Positions 1 through 11,074 of a DNA stretch of 64,000 bases are shown here, piece after piece. A program made the translations under genes and the position numbers. Source of the stretch: Treponema sp. GTDB taxonomy: Bacteria; Spirochaetota; Spirochaetia; Treponematales; Breznakiellaceae. The stretch lies in the NCBI GenBank assembly GCA_009782955.1, contig WRIB01000003.1, positions 1 to 64,000 on the forward strand, given 5' to 3'. Within the stretch, counting starts at the first letter, position 1. Every line of letters starts with the position of its first letter. The notes under the pieces are model-generated. The model did not search any database. It was not told where the DNA came from and was given only the letters and a program-made list of their open reading frames with translations.

Positions 1-373
1 TCCCCGTGTTGCCAACCGGCTCCTTCGGCGCATGAGGGATTTTGCCCAGATTCTGGGCAGCGGCATAATTACCAGGAATGTTGTTGAAGAAGGCCTTAAA
101 CGGCTTGAAATAGACAGCCTGGGACTGGAACGTCATGACAGGGAAATCCTCAGGATGATTATCGAACGTTATGGGGGAGGGCCGGTCGGAGCGGAAACCC
201 TGGCTATTTCCGTGGGAGAAGCAGTAGATACACTGGAAGATTATTACGAACCGTATCTTATTCAGGCAGGATTGCTTCAAAGAACTCCACGGGGAAGAAC
301 TGTTACCGGTCTGGCGTATACTCACCTTAACTTACAACCCCGGAGCACGGAAACCTCTCCATCGCTTTTTTAG
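1..373 (+). CDS. ruvB: Holliday junction DNA helicase RuvB, C-terminal part (5' truncated by window)
   Basis: Translation [62 protein letters not shown] matches the RuvB C-terminal winged-helix domain; frame is open to the window edge. Confidence 0.93.
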   Translation, partial: PRVANRLLRRMRDFAQILGSGIITRNVVEEGLKRLEIDSLGLERHDREILRMIIERYGGGPVGAETLAISVGEAVDTLEDYYEPYLIQAGLLQRTPRGRTVTGLAYTHLNLQPRSTETSPSLF

Positions 374-382
374 GGCATCCGC

Positions 383-1576
383 TTGAACACTTCCGATTAT
401 TTTTTTGATTTACCCGAAGAACTCATTGCAAAGTATCCTTCTTCCGAACGTGGAGGCAGCAGGCTCATGCTACTTAACCGTAAAACCGCAGAAAAAAACC
501 ATTGCATAATGGAGGATTTACCTGATATCCTTGCAGGGCCTGATTTTCGCAGTCCGAACGGTGAAGCGCCGCTTTTGGTATTTAATAATTCAAAGGTACG
601 CAAAGCACGCCTCAGGGCGCATCCCATTGCTACAGGACCCGGCATGGAAGAGAATATTTCACCTAACAGCCATGGGGGAGATACGGAATTCCTTTTATTA
701 AACCGTATAGATTCTCTTACATGGAAGACACTGGTTAATCGTTCCAGGCAAAAACGGCCAGGAAACCGTTACCGTTTTAAAGGCGGCATAGAAGGGGAGA
801 TAGTAAAGTCGCCGGTTGCGGCAGAGGAAGGCGGAATTCGTTACATACGCTTTAGTTCTCCCATAGATGATGATTGGCTGGACATTCACGGACATATACC
901 TCTACCGCCTTATATCAAGCGTGATGACGAAAGTTCCGACAGCGATCGGTATCAGACAATTTATGCCGACAGCCTTGCCGGATCTGCTTTAGGGCCGGGC
1001 GCTTCTACCGCCGCCCCGACCGCAGGGCTTCATTTTACAAATGAACTGTTTGATCGTTTTGATGCATTGGGAATAGAAAAGGTTTTTATTACACTTCATG
1101 TAGGACTGGGAACGTTTCTTCCGGTCCGGACAGAGCGTATCGAAGATCATGTAATGCACGAAGAATTATACAACATCAGCGAAGATGCCGCACGGCGGAT
1201 AAATGAAGCAAAAACAGCCGGACGAAAAATTATTGCCGTGGGAACTACCTCTGTCCGTACTTTGGAATCGGCTTGTAAAGAAAGTAAAGGCGTTGATTTG
1301 CGGAACGAAGAAGCGCAAGCCAAAAAGATGGTTATAAAAGCAGGGGAAGACAGCACACGAATTTTTATTTATCCCGGCTATCGTTTTAAACTTGCGGACG
1401 CACTTTTTACCAATTTTCACACACCCGGTTCTACTTTGCTGATGTTGGTTTCGGCATTTGCCGAAGCTGCTGCCGGTTCGTTTATTGGACGGCAGTTGAT
1501 CCTTGAAAGTTATGTTGAAGCAATAGAGAAAGGGTATCGTTTTTTTAGTTATGGGGACGCAATGCTGATATGGTAG
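383..1576 (+). CDS. queA: S-adenosylmethionine:tRNA ribosyltransferase-isomerase QueA
   Basis: DYFFDLPEELIAKYPSSERGGSRLM, TAAPTAGLHFT, HVGLGTFLPV, NFHTPGSTLLMLVSAFA motifs; TTG start. Confidence 0.95.
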   Translation: MNTSDYFFDLPEELIAKYPSSERGGSRLMLLNRKTAEKNHCIMEDLPDILAGPDFRSPNGEAPLLVFNNSKVRKARLRAHPIATGPGMEENISPNSHGGDTEFLLLNRIDSLTWKTLVNRSRQKRPGNRYRFKGGIEGEIVKSPVAAEEGGIRYIRFSSPIDDDWLDIHGHIPLPPYIKRDDESSDSDRYQTIYADSLAGSALGPGASTAAPTAGLHFTNELFDRFDALGIEKVFITLHVGLGTFLPVRTERIEDHVMHEELYNISEDAARRINEAKTAGRKIIAVGTTSVRTLESACKESKGVDLRNEEAQAKKMVIKAGEDSTRIFIYPGYRFKLADALFTNFHTPGSTLLMLVSAFAEAAAGSFIGRQLILESYVEAIEKGYRFFSYGDAMLIW

Positions 1577-1586
1577 AGCCGTAAAT

Positions 1587-1635
1587 CTAATTGAGGCTGT
1601 TCCGAAATTTGACATTTTGGAACAGCCTCAATTAG
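1587..1635. terminator. 22-bp-stem palindrome between convergent queA and AGCS genes (bidirectional terminator-like)
   Basis: CTAATTGAGGCTGTTCCGAAAT-ttgac-ATTTTGGAACAGCCTCAATTAG; pairs throughout, with one G-T wobble. Confidence 0.75.
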
Positions 1636-1642
1636 CAAGAAC

Positions 1643-3043
1643 TTATTTTTTCAGATCACTCCACAGAGGTACCGGTTCATTGTCCGTGTCATCTATATGA
1701 TTGCCCTCAAGATACTTCTTGGTTTCTTTGGCAATAACTCCGGAAAGAAGCAGCATGGCGATAATATTCGGAATAGTCATTAGTGCATTCAATGCATCTG
1801 CTATATCCCAAACAAGGTCCAGCGAAAGAACTGTTCCCAGGAAAGCAATGATCACATAAACTATCCGGTAAAGAATAATGCTTTTTGTTCCCAGCAGGTA
1901 TTCAAATCCTTTTTCACCGTAGTAGCACCAGCCCAGAATGGTGGAAAAGGCAAAGGTAATAAGCCCGAAGGTAAGGATAAAGTCTCCGGCTACGGGGATC
2001 TGGTTAAAAGCCGATCTGGTAAGGATAGCGCCGCCGTGAAACGCTTCCACATGACCATGATGTGCAAGGGCGGAACTGATTATTACAAGGCCTGTCATAA
2101 GACAGATAACAACGGTATCCCAGAAGGTTCCGGTACTGGAAACCAGGGCCTGACGGACAGGATTTCTTGTCTGGGCGGCGGCGGCCACAATGGGAGCGGA
2201 ACCCATTCCGGATTCGTTGGAAAATAGTCCCCTGGCAACGCCGTAACGGGCGGCGGTCATCATCTTGACTGCAACAAAACCTGCGGCTCCGCCTCCGGCA
2301 GCTTTTACGTTAAAAGCATTACTGCAAACAATTTGAATAGCAGGAATGATATGGGCGTAGTTGATTGCAAGAATTACAAGGCACCCCAGAACATAGATTA
2401 CCGACATGAACGGAATTAACGCTTCCGAAACCCGGGCAATCCACTTTAAACCGCCGATAACTACAATGGCAACAAATATCGCTATGACAGCTCCTGTAAT
2501 CCAGGGCGGTACATCAAAAGTGGATTTCATCAGGTTAGCCACCGCATTGGACTGAACACCAGAGCCTATCCCGAAAGCTGCCACTGCTGTAAAGAATGCA
2601 AAAAGAACGCCCAGCCACTTCATTTTTAGTCCCCGTTCCAGGGCAAACATTGCGCCGCCGATGATCATTCCCTGATCGTTTTTTACCCGGTACTTTACCG
2701 CAATAAGGCTTTCGGAATACTTGGTAGCAATACCGAACACACCGGTCAGCCACATCCATAGCAAGGCTCCCGGGCCGCCCAATGCAATGGCGGTTCCTAC
2801 GCCGATTATATTTCCCGTACCAATGGTGGACGCCAATGCCGTTGTCAATGCGCCAAACTGCGAGACATCTCCTGTACTGTCCTTGTCGCGGGTAATCGAA
2901 AGTTTTATTCCCAATCCTAATTTACGTTGTATAAATCCCGTTCTGAAGGTTAAGAAAATATGGGTACCTACCAGCAGAATTAAAAGCGGCGGTCCCCAGA
3001 GCCAACCGTCTATGGTAGAGACGATTTCTGCAAACTTTTCCAT
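1643..3043 (-). CDS. Sodium:alanine symporter (AGCS family)
   Basis: LTTALASTIGTGNIIGVGTAIALGGPGALLWMW and NESGMGSAPIVAAAA motifs; polytopic membrane protein. Confidence 0.92.
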   Translation of the reverse strand: MEKFAEIVSTIDGWLWGPPLLILLVGTHIFLTFRTGFIQRKLGLGIKLSITRDKDSTGDVSQFGALTTALASTIGTGNIIGVGTAIALGGPGALLWMWLTGVFGIATKYSESLIAVKYRVKNDQGMIIGGAMFALERGLKMKWLGVLFAFFTAVAAFGIGSGVQSNAVANLMKSTFDVPPWITGAVIAIFVAIVVIGGLKWIARVSEALIPFMSVIYVLGCLVILAINYAHIIPAIQIVCSNAFNVKAAGGGAAGFVAVKMMTAARYGVARGLFSNESGMGSAPIVAAAAQTRNPVRQALVSSTGTFWDTVVICLMTGLVIISSALAHHGHVEAFHGGAILTRSAFNQIPVAGDFILTFGLITFAFSTILGWCYYGEKGFEYLLGTKSIILYRIVYVIIAFLGTVLSLDLVWDIADALNALMTIPNIIAMLLLSGVIAKETKKYLEGNHIDDTDNEPVPLWSDLKK

Positions 3044-3158
3044 AAGTGTTTCTCCTTTGTCTTACACTGCAAAATGTGTAAAAGTGTTCATATAATAGAT
3101 AAATTTAAAAGAAATTGCAATATAAAATCCGCCCTCCAGTAGAGGTATGCTTCTGCTG

Positions 3159-5969
3159 TTAATTTTCTGTTTTTTCCGGGTTTGAGAGGAATTTTCTGAG
3201 CACTTCAAGAACTTCGTCAATGTCTATGGGTTTGCCTACATGGCTGTTCATTCCGGCTGCCAGGCATTTTTCTACATCTTCTTTAAATACATTGGCTGTC
3301 ATTGCAATTATCGGGACACTTGATGAATGTTCCAATAATTGCTGTTCAGCTTCAAAAGTCCGGATTTTCAATGTGGCTTCAAGGCCATCCATTTCGGGCA
3401 TTTGAATATCCATAAAGATCAGGTTATAGGCTTCCGGATGGGCAGTAAAAAGCTCATAAGCTTCTTTGCCGTTTACGGCGCTTTCTATTTCCACTCCTGT
3501 CGGTTCCAGGAGAGAGATAATAATTTCCCGGTTTATTTCGACATCTTCGGCCAACAGGATACGTTTGCCGGAAAAGTCATCTGTCTCTTTTGTTTCTTTC
3601 TTATCCTGTAACAAAGCTTCCCGGCCTATGCTTTGATTAATACAATCCGCAATTGATGAAGGAAATAGCGGTTTAAGAACAAATTTATCCACTCCCGCCT
3701 GTTTTGCTTTTTCTTCAAAGAATGTCATCTCGGAACTGGAAATAATGACTATTACGGATTTTTCCTTCGGATTGGTTCTGGCTCTTATATGTCTTGCCAG
3801 TTCCATACCATTCATTTCGGGCATTCTCCAATCCAGGAAGTAGATGTCATAGGTTCCGTTCTTTTCGATCAATTCCAGAGCGTCTTCTGCTCCGGAGGCA
3901 ATATCGCAGATTATGCTGAACCATTCGGCTATCTCGCTGAAAAATTCCCGTACCGATCTGTCATCATCAACGGCAAGAATCCTGATATTATTCCAGTCTA
4001 CCCCCGGGTTAAGAAGGCTTTCGTGCTGACGTTCTTTTCCAATTTGCAGTATCACGGTAAAGGTAAAAGTGGCACCTTTTCCGCTTTCCGATGTTACCCA
4101 TATTTCTCCGTTCATCATTTCGACGATGCGTTTGGATATTGCCAGTCCCAAACCGGTGCCGCCGTATTTCCTGGAAGTGCCGGAGTCGGCTTGTGCAAAT
4201 GATGTAAAAAGCCTTTTTTTCTGTTCTTCGGTAATTCCGATACCGGAATCTGTAACGCTTATCCTGAGTGTGCATTTCTCGCCAATTTGCTCAATTTGTC
4301 TGGTATCAATATGAACGGAACCGCTGTCAGGGGTAAATTTAATTGCATTGGAAACAAGGTTGGCAATTACCTGGGAAAGCCGCTGATCGTCTCCGATCAG
4401 AACAGGGGGAACATTTTGATCAATATGTATGGAAAGCTCCTGTCTTTTTTCATCAGCACGGAAACTGGAAACAGTTACCACCTTTTGGAGCATTTTTTCA
4501 TAATTGAATTCAATGGGAGACAGTTCAAATTTGTTTGCTTCAATTTTTGACATATCAAGGATGTCATTGATTACCCCCAAAAGATGATTGGAAGCCTCTT
4601 CGATTTTATTTAAACAATAGTTCTTTTTCTCTATTTCGCCGGAATTTTTGGCGATTACCGTCATGCCTATTACAGCATTCATTGGCGTACGCATTTCATG
4701 ACTCATATTGGACAGGAAGTCTGTCTTGGCCCTGCTGGCATTTTCCGCTGTTTTTAGAGCGGCATCCCGTTCGTTTTCACGAAACTTTCTGGCTGTTGTT
4801 CCTGCAATAACACTTGCAATGGTACTGACCAATTGGCGATCGCTTTCGCTCCATATCCGCGGGCCTCTGCAGCACTCTACAGACAAAATTGCCCAGAATA
4901 CTCCGTCTACATACAAAGGCGCCCATACAAATGCCGTTACTCCTGCAGCTTTCATGCAATGATATTTGCTGTCTGCTTCAATGTCGTTGCAAAAAAGGGT
5001 AATGATATCTATACCTGGATTAATTGTGGGAAAAGTGTTTTTAATCAGGGCATTAAGATTCGATACATCCGGTAATGCAAATTCGCCTTCCATCCTGCTC
5101 CAGTAATAGGCCGGCTTTTCTATATAGTAATTCTTTTCGGCTATGCCAATTACCATGCGATCGACGTCGAGGAATTGTCCTGTTGTTTGGAGGGTTTCTT
5201 TTATAAGACTTTCTATTTTTCTGTCAGAAATAAAGCTCCCCGCCAGGGATGACATTAATTCCTGTTGTTTTAGCTGCTTTTTCAGTTTTTTCTCATTTTT
5301 GGTATCAATGTAAAAACTGCTGAAGCCGCAGACAATGGTAAAAGCCATCGCAGAAATCAACAGGAAAGAAAATCCCCTGATCCTTTTTCTTATGGAGACG
5401 AGCTGTGTATCGCTTATATCTACTCCGACAATTATATTTGTCTGGCCATACGAACCGATCAACGGGGCATATGCTGAAAGTACACTTTCATCGCTTGTTG
5501 AATATTTTTCCAGTTCTGTTGTTACCGCCGTTTGTTTTTCTAGCGCTTCCCTTACAGCGTTTTCCATGGGAATTGGCTTGCTGTTTAATGTGTATGCGTT
5601 GTTGCTTGGATCATTGTCTACAATGGGCTGAACAGTTCCGTTGTTTTTTGAGTAATAGTAATAAACATAAAGAACATCATAATTTTCTGCAAAGTCTATA
5701 AGCCTTGAACGAATCTCGTTATATAACGGGTTGTTCATATCTTCGGGGTTACGCAATTTTTCCAGTTCTTCCGCCCCGGCTATTGTTACAGCCGAACGAA
5801 CCAAAGCAAGAAGCCGTTCCCTCAGGTTTTCCCGGAAATGAGAAGTAAATGAGTCTATAAGTATGGCCGTATTGACAGTAATGATCAGTACAGCCATGGC
5901 GGCTACCGAAAACAGTATAACTGCCAGGTTTCTGGTTTTCTTTTTTTTCGGCTTATTCACCATACTCAT
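3159..5969 (-). CDS. Hybrid sensor histidine kinase (TM sensor, GAF-like, HisKA, HATPase_c, two REC domains)
   Basis: FLSNMSHEMRTPMNAVIGM H-box, NLVSNAIKFTPDSG N-box, GGTGLGLAISKRIVEMM; REC domains LAVDDDRSVREFF... and LLAEDVEINREI...MDIQMPEMDG. The track TTG start (5984) lies in a palindrome; ATG at 5969 or 5963 is more plausible. Confidence 0.9.
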   Translation of the reverse strand: MSMVNKPKKKKTRNLAVILFSVAAMAVLIITVNTAILIDSFTSHFRENLRERLLALVRSAVTIAGAEELEKLRNPEDMNNPLYNEIRSRLIDFAENYDVLYVYYYYSKNNGTVQPIVDNDPSNNAYTLNSKPIPMENAVREALEKQTAVTTELEKYSTSDESVLSAYAPLIGSYGQTNIIVGVDISDTQLVSIRKRIRGFSFLLISAMAFTIVCGFSSFYIDTKNEKKLKKQLKQQELMSSLAGSFISDRKIESLIKETLQTTGQFLDVDRMVIGIAEKNYYIEKPAYYWSRMEGEFALPDVSNLNALIKNTFPTINPGIDIITLFCNDIEADSKYHCMKAAGVTAFVWAPLYVDGVFWAILSVECCRGPRIWSESDRQLVSTIASVIAGTTARKFRENERDAALKTAENASRAKTDFLSNMSHEMRTPMNAVIGMTVIAKNSGEIEKKNYCLNKIEEASNHLLGVINDILDMSKIEANKFELSPIEFNYEKMLQKVVTVSSFRADEKRQELSIHIDQNVPPVLIGDDQRLSQVIANLVSNAIKFTPDSGSVHIDTRQIEQIGEKCTLRISVTDSGIGITEEQKKRLFTSFAQADSGTSRKYGGTGLGLAISKRIVEMMNGEIWVTSESGKGATFTFTVILQIGKERQHESLLNPGVDWNNIRILAVDDDRSVREFFSEIAEWFSIICDIASGAEDALELIEKNGTYDIYFLDWRMPEMNGMELARHIRARTNPKEKSVIVIISSSEMTFFEEKAKQAGVDKFVLKPLFPSSIADCINQSIGREALLQDKKETKETDDFSGKRILLAEDVEINREIIISLLEPTGVEIESAVNGKEAYELFTAHPEAYNLIFMDIQMPEMDGLEATLKIRTFEAEQQLLEHSSSVPIIAMTANVFKEDVEKCLAAGMNSHVGKPIDIDEVLEVLRKFLSNPEKTEN

Positions 5970-5973
5970 ATAA

Positions 5974-6005
5974 AGCTGTTCCAAAATGCAGATTTTGGAA
6001 CAGCT
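5974..6005. repeat. Palindrome of the GGCTGTTCC...GGAACAGCC family
   Basis: AGCTGTTCCAAAAT-gcag-ATTTTGGAACAGCT, perfect 14-bp stem, between the tpiA stop and the histidine kinase start. Confidence 0.75.
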
Positions 6006-6023
6006 GTTTTTGATCTTTCCCTA

Positions 6024-6812
6024 TCAGGCAAATTTAGCGATAGGGATAAATGTATCTGTCTTCAGGGCCGCTCCTCCGACAAGGGCGCCGTCTATGTTTT
6101 CCTTGGCCATAAGCTGGGCAGCATTGTCAGGCTTAACCGACCCCCCGTACTGGATAATCATTTTTTGTGCTGCCATTTCTCCGTAAAGTTTGCCGACTAC
6201 CTGCCGTACATAGGCATGTATTGCATCGGCATCTTCCGGAGTGGCGGTTTTACCGGTTCCTATGGCCCATACTGGTTCGTATGCAATAACCACCCGGCTT
6301 AGGTCTTCGGCGCTTACTCCTTCAAGCCCTTTAATGGTTTGGGTTTCACAAACCGCTTCCGCCTTTCCGGCTTCGCGTTCTTCCAGCAATTCACCGATGC
6401 AGAGTATTACCTCAAAACCGTGGTGCAGGGCAAGCTTTACCTTTTTGTTGATAAGTGCATCATCTTCTTTGTAATTATGCCGTCTTTCGCTGTGTCCCAG
6501 GATAATTGTATGGACACCTAAATCCTTAAGCTGGAGTACCGATACTTCCCCGGTATGAGCGCCCTGTTCTTCCGGCGCACAGTTCTGCGCTCCCAGAAGT
6601 ACATTTGTTCCTTTGACAATAGGAGCAACCGTTTCGATTAAGGTAAAGCTTGGTGCAATAAGGTACTTGTGTTTTCCGTCTTTCAGTGCTGTTACCAAAG
6701 CTCCGGCAAGTTCAGCAGCTTCCGCACGGGTTTTATGCATTTTCCAGTTTCCTGCGATATAATATGATCTGCTCATGCTCCCTCCTAAATTTATCTCTCG
6801 CAAAGTGACCAA
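6024..6812 (-). CDS. tpiA: Triosephosphate isomerase (start probably ATG about 6776, MSRSYYIAGNWKMHK)
   Basis: YIAGNWKMHK, LGHSERR, VIAYEPVWAIGTGKTATPE, IQYGGSVKPDNA motifs. Confidence 0.96.
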   Translation of the reverse strand: MVTLREINLGGSMSRSYYIAGNWKMHKTRAEAAELAGALVTALKDGKHKYLIAPSFTLIETVAPIVKGTNVLLGAQNCAPEEQGAHTGEVSVLQLKDLGVHTIILGHSERRHNYKEDDALINKKVKLALHHGFEVILCIGELLEEREAGKAEAVCETQTIKGLEGVSAEDLSRVVIAYEPVWAIGTGKTATPEDADAIHAYVRQVVGKLYGEMAAQKMIIQYGGSVKPDNAAQLMAKENIDGALVGGAALKTDTFIPIAKFA

Positions 6813-6836
6813 AAAAACCTATGTTTTTTTTGGTCT
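6808..6836. terminator. A/T-rich hairpin between pgk and tpiA
   Basis: gaccaaaaaaac-ctatg-ttttttttggtc inverted repeat, preceded by cgcaaagt as in the pgk/gap spacer. Confidence 0.6.
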
Positions 6837-8097
6837 AACCTCGGCAAACTTCGATGCCGGGGAGTTTTTTGCCTTCCAGCAATTCCAGCGATGCTCCGCC
6901 GCCGGTGGAGACATGGCTCATTTTGGATGCAAGGTTAAATTTATTCACTGCGGCCACAGAGTCGCCGCCGCCTACTACGGTGATCGTTCCCTTGCCGGTT
7001 GCATCCGCTACCATTTTGGCCACTTCTTCGGTACCTTTGGCAAATGCGTCGAATTCAAAAACGCCGACCGGTCCGTTCCAGACTATGGTTTTGGCTTTAT
7101 CAAGGACTTCTTTGTATTTGGCAAGGGTCTTTGGTCCCACATCCAGGCCGATAAGGTTATCACTCAAATCCTGACTGTCTACCTGTACCGGTGCAGCGGA
7201 TGCGTCGAAGGTTTCCGCTCCCACCTGATCCACAGGCAGGATTATTTCCGCTCCGGCTTTTTTTGCCGCTTCCAGAATGCTTTTGGCAGTATCAATTTGA
7301 TCATCTTCCACCAGGGATTTTCCTATTTTGTGTCCCTGTGCCTTAAGGAAGGTATAGGCCATACCGCCGCCAATAACCAGTGCGTCTGCGTTTTTTAGAA
7401 GGCTTTCCAAAACGGCAATTTTGCTGGATACCTTTGCTCCGCCGATGATCGCAACCAATGGTTTAACAGGGTTTGTTACAATGGGTTCCAGAAACTGAAC
7501 TTCTTTTTCCATTAAAAAACCCGCAACGGAAACAGGTGTAAATTTTGCAATGGATGCTGTAGAAGCATGGTCACGATGCGCCGTGCCGAATGCGTCGTTT
7601 ACAAAAAGATCCCCATAACCTGCAAGTTCTTTTGCAAGCTTGTCCCTGTCGGTCGCTTCTTTGCTGGTTTCTTCTTTGTGAAACCTGGTGTTTTCCAGCA
7701 TGATAACCGTGCCGTCTTTTTGGCTTTCGATAAATGCTTTTTTATCGTAACAACTGTCCTCTCCGGCAAAGATCACGGGCTTACCCAGCTTTGTTTCCAA
7801 ATAGGCAGCAACGGGGGCCATACGGTGTTTCCCTTTGATGTAGGCATCCATGTCAAAACTCTTGCCGTCTTTTTCTGCCTTTTCTTTGGCTTTTTTGGCG
7901 TCTTTATCGGGATCTCCCAGATGGCTCATCAGGGTCAGGGTTTTTACGCCCTGGTCAAGAATGTACTGAATGGTCGGCAGAGCCGCAGTAATGCGGGTAT
8001 CGTCCTGTACCACGCCATCTTTCATGGGAACATTAAAGTCTACACGCATAATGATCCGTTTGCCTTTTAAGTCAACGGATTTTATTGTTTTGATCAT
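6835..8097 (-). CDS. pgk: Phosphoglycerate kinase
   Basis: [48 protein letters not shown]-like [23 protein letters not shown]. Confidence 0.97.
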   Translation of the reverse strand: MIKTIKSVDLKGKRIIMRVDFNVPMKDGVVQDDTRITAALPTIQYILDQGVKTLTLMSHLGDPDKDAKKAKEKAEKDGKSFDMDAYIKGKHRMAPVAAYLETKLGKPVIFAGEDSCYDKKAFIESQKDGTVIMLENTRFHKEETSKEATDRDKLAKELAGYGDLFVNDAFGTAHRDHASTASIAKFTPVSVAGFLMEKEVQFLEPIVTNPVKPLVAIIGGAKVSSKIAVLESLLKNADALVIGGGMAYTFLKAQGHKIGKSLVEDDQIDTAKSILEAAKKAGAEIILPVDQVGAETFDASAAPVQVDSQDLSDNLIGLDVGPKTLAKYKEVLDKAKTIVWNGPVGVFEFDAFAKGTEEVAKMVADATGKGTITVVGGGDSVAAVNKFNLASKMSHVSTGGGASLELLEGKKLPGIEVCRG

Positions 8098-8137
8098 TAT
8101 TGATTTCCTCCTTTTTTACCATTTCCCAAATTACCTC

Positions 8138-8229
8138 ACGCAAAGTGACCAAAAAAGCCTATGGCTTTTTTGGTCTTGGAGTTTTTTCACAGAAAAAACT
8201 CCACCTGAAGCATTTTCAAAACTTTGCGT
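8138..8229. repeat. Nested inverted-repeat structure in the gap-pgk spacer
   Basis: Outer arms ACGCAAAGT (8138-8146)/ACTTTGCGT (8221-8229) enclose two perfect hairpins: GACCAAAAAAGCC-tat-GGCTTTTTTGGTC (8147-8175) and TGGAGTTTTTTC-aca-GAAAAAACTCCA (8177-8203). Confidence 0.8.
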
Positions 8230-8249
8230 CTTTGCGAGAAAAAAACAGA

Positions 8250-9338
<1,089 letters not shown>

Positions 9339-9533
9339 TTATTACCCCCATAATATAGAAAAAACCTGGATTATGCAAGTATATTGACATTCATTGCCAT
9401 TTTTCGATAAAATTTTCTACAGAATTTGTGGCCAAAGGAACTGCACAGCCAACCAAAACTGGTTATGTTGCTCAAATGCTATTGGATTCTATGGTTAAGG
9501 CCATATTTTTTTATGGATTAGGAGGGTTTTTTT

Positions 9534-10943
9534 ATGTCAAGTCAAAGCGAACGCCCCCAATGGGCCACTAATATTGGCTTTATTTTGGCGGCGGCCGGAT
9601 CCGCTGTAGGTTTGGGAAATATCTGGAAATTCCCCGGTAAAGCCTACGAAGGCGGCGGAGCAGCGTTTCTTATTATTTATCTGGCAATTGTCGCCATTGT
9701 AGGTGCAACGGTAATGTTGGCCGAATTCACAATGGGCCGCCACACAAAGAAGGATACCATCGGCACATACGCCAAACTGCGTTCCGGGTGGAAAGGTTGG
9801 GGGATTTTGGGCGTTGTTACCGCCTTTATTATCCTTGCCTATTATTTCCAGGTAGGCGGCTGGGTCATGTATTATGTATTCAGCTATATATTTAATTCTG
9901 CAACAGTCTTTGAAAACCCGCTGTTTTATTTCTATGGTTTGCTGGGTTATGATGCAGCAAACGGAACAACATTCTTCCCCTTAATGGGCGCCATTGTCTG
10001 CCCGCTGCTTTTCATTGGGCTTACGGCATTTATTGTTATCCGCGGAGTTGAAAAAGGCATCGAGAAATTCAATAAAATCGGCATGCCGGCCCTGGTTGGC
10101 CTCCTTGTTATTTTGATGATACGTGCAGTAACACTGCCCGGCGCCGGTGAAGGCGTAAAATACATGCTGACTCCGGACTTTTCCAAGGTAACCGGCGAAA
10201 CGTTCCTGATTGCACTTGGACAGGCGTTCTTCTCCCTCTCCCTTGGTATGTCAATTATGATTACCTACGGTTCTTATCTCCGTAAAGAAGAAAACCTTGC
10301 CAAAAACACCGCTCTGGTATGCGGCATGGACACCCTGATCGCCTTCCTCGCAGCTTTCATGATCATCCCCGCAGTTTTCGCAACTATGGGTGCAGAAGGA
10401 GTAGGTAAGGGCGGCGGTTTTGCTTTTGCTTCTCTCGCAGTGGTATTCCAGAGCATGCCTGCAGGTGCGCTCTTTGGCGTATTGTTCTATCTGCTGTTGT
10501 GGTTTGCCGCCATGACTTCTGCCATATCACTTTTGGAAGGCCAGGTAGCTGCAGTGTCGGAACAAAAGGGCTGGGATCGTACAAAGACCACAATAGGAAT
10601 GTGTGCGGCCATGTTCGTGATTGGTATTTTCTATACCATATCCCAGGCTTCGGTGAATCTTAAAGGTGTCTGGCTTGATGCCAGCGGTGTAGCGTTCCCT
10701 GTCCTTGGTGATTTTATGGAATTCCTTACAGACCGTCTCTTAATTCCGATCAACGCTCTTACTGCCTGTATCCTGGCCGGCTGGGTCTGGGGTTCCAAGA
10801 ACGGTATAGAAGAAGTGCGGCAGGGCGGCAAATTCCCGTTCAAGCTTGCCAGTGCATGGGATGTATCGGTAAAAGTTGTAGCCCCAATCGCAATCATCAT
10901 CATCATCATCTTTGGTCTGTTCCTGGGTAGAGCTATCAGCTAA
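9534..10943 (+). CDS. Sodium:neurotransmitter symporter (SNF/NSS) family transporter
   Basis: WATNIGFILAAAGSAVGLGNIWKFPGKAYEGGGAAFLIIYL is the NSS TM1 signature; multiple TM segments; RBS taggaggg. Confidence 0.93.
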   Translation: MSSQSERPQWATNIGFILAAAGSAVGLGNIWKFPGKAYEGGGAAFLIIYLAIVAIVGATVMLAEFTMGRHTKKDTIGTYAKLRSGWKGWGILGVVTAFIILAYYFQVGGWVMYYVFSYIFNSATVFENPLFYFYGLLGYDAANGTTFFPLMGAIVCPLLFIGLTAFIVIRGVEKGIEKFNKIGMPALVGLLVILMIRAVTLPGAGEGVKYMLTPDFSKVTGETFLIALGQAFFSLSLGMSIMITYGSYLRKEENLAKNTALVCGMDTLIAFLAAFMIIPAVFATMGAEGVGKGGGFAFASLAVVFQSMPAGALFGVLFYLLLWFAAMTSAISLLEGQVAAVSEQKGWDRTKTTIGMCAAMFVIGIFYTISQASVNLKGVWLDASGVAFPVLGDFMEFLTDRLLIPINALTACILAGWVWGSKNGIEEVRQGGKFPFKLASAWDVSVKVVAPIAIIIIIIFGLFLGRAIS

Positions 10944-10980
10944 TACAACGACGGCTTATTCAAGACCGTACATAAACGGA

Positions 10981-11022
10981 GCCATCTTATCACTTTTTAA
11001 AGTGGTCAGATGGCTTTTTTTT
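10981..11022 (+). terminator. Rho-independent terminator downstream of the SNF transporter
   Basis: GCCATCTtatcacttt...aaagtggtcAGATGGC followed by TTTTTTTT. Confidence 0.85.
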
Positions 11023-11074
11023 CATTTTTTTGTTATGTTATAATAAGGATAAATACAAAATAACAGGAGTTAAT

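Noticed and set aside
397-645. Antisense ORF within queA (and many similar antisense ORFs across the track, e.g. 1166-1615, 22896-24053, 37739-38290)
   Set aside because: They lie fully opposite well-supported genes, lack RBSs and recognisable domains, and read as mirror frames of codon-biased genes.
9420-9568. Open frame EFVAKGTAQPTKTGYVAQMLLDSMVKAIFFYGLGG upstream of the SNF transporter
   Set aside because: No clear start/RBS, runs out of frame into the transporter start, no domain recognised; also does not match a glycine or other riboswitch consensus I know.
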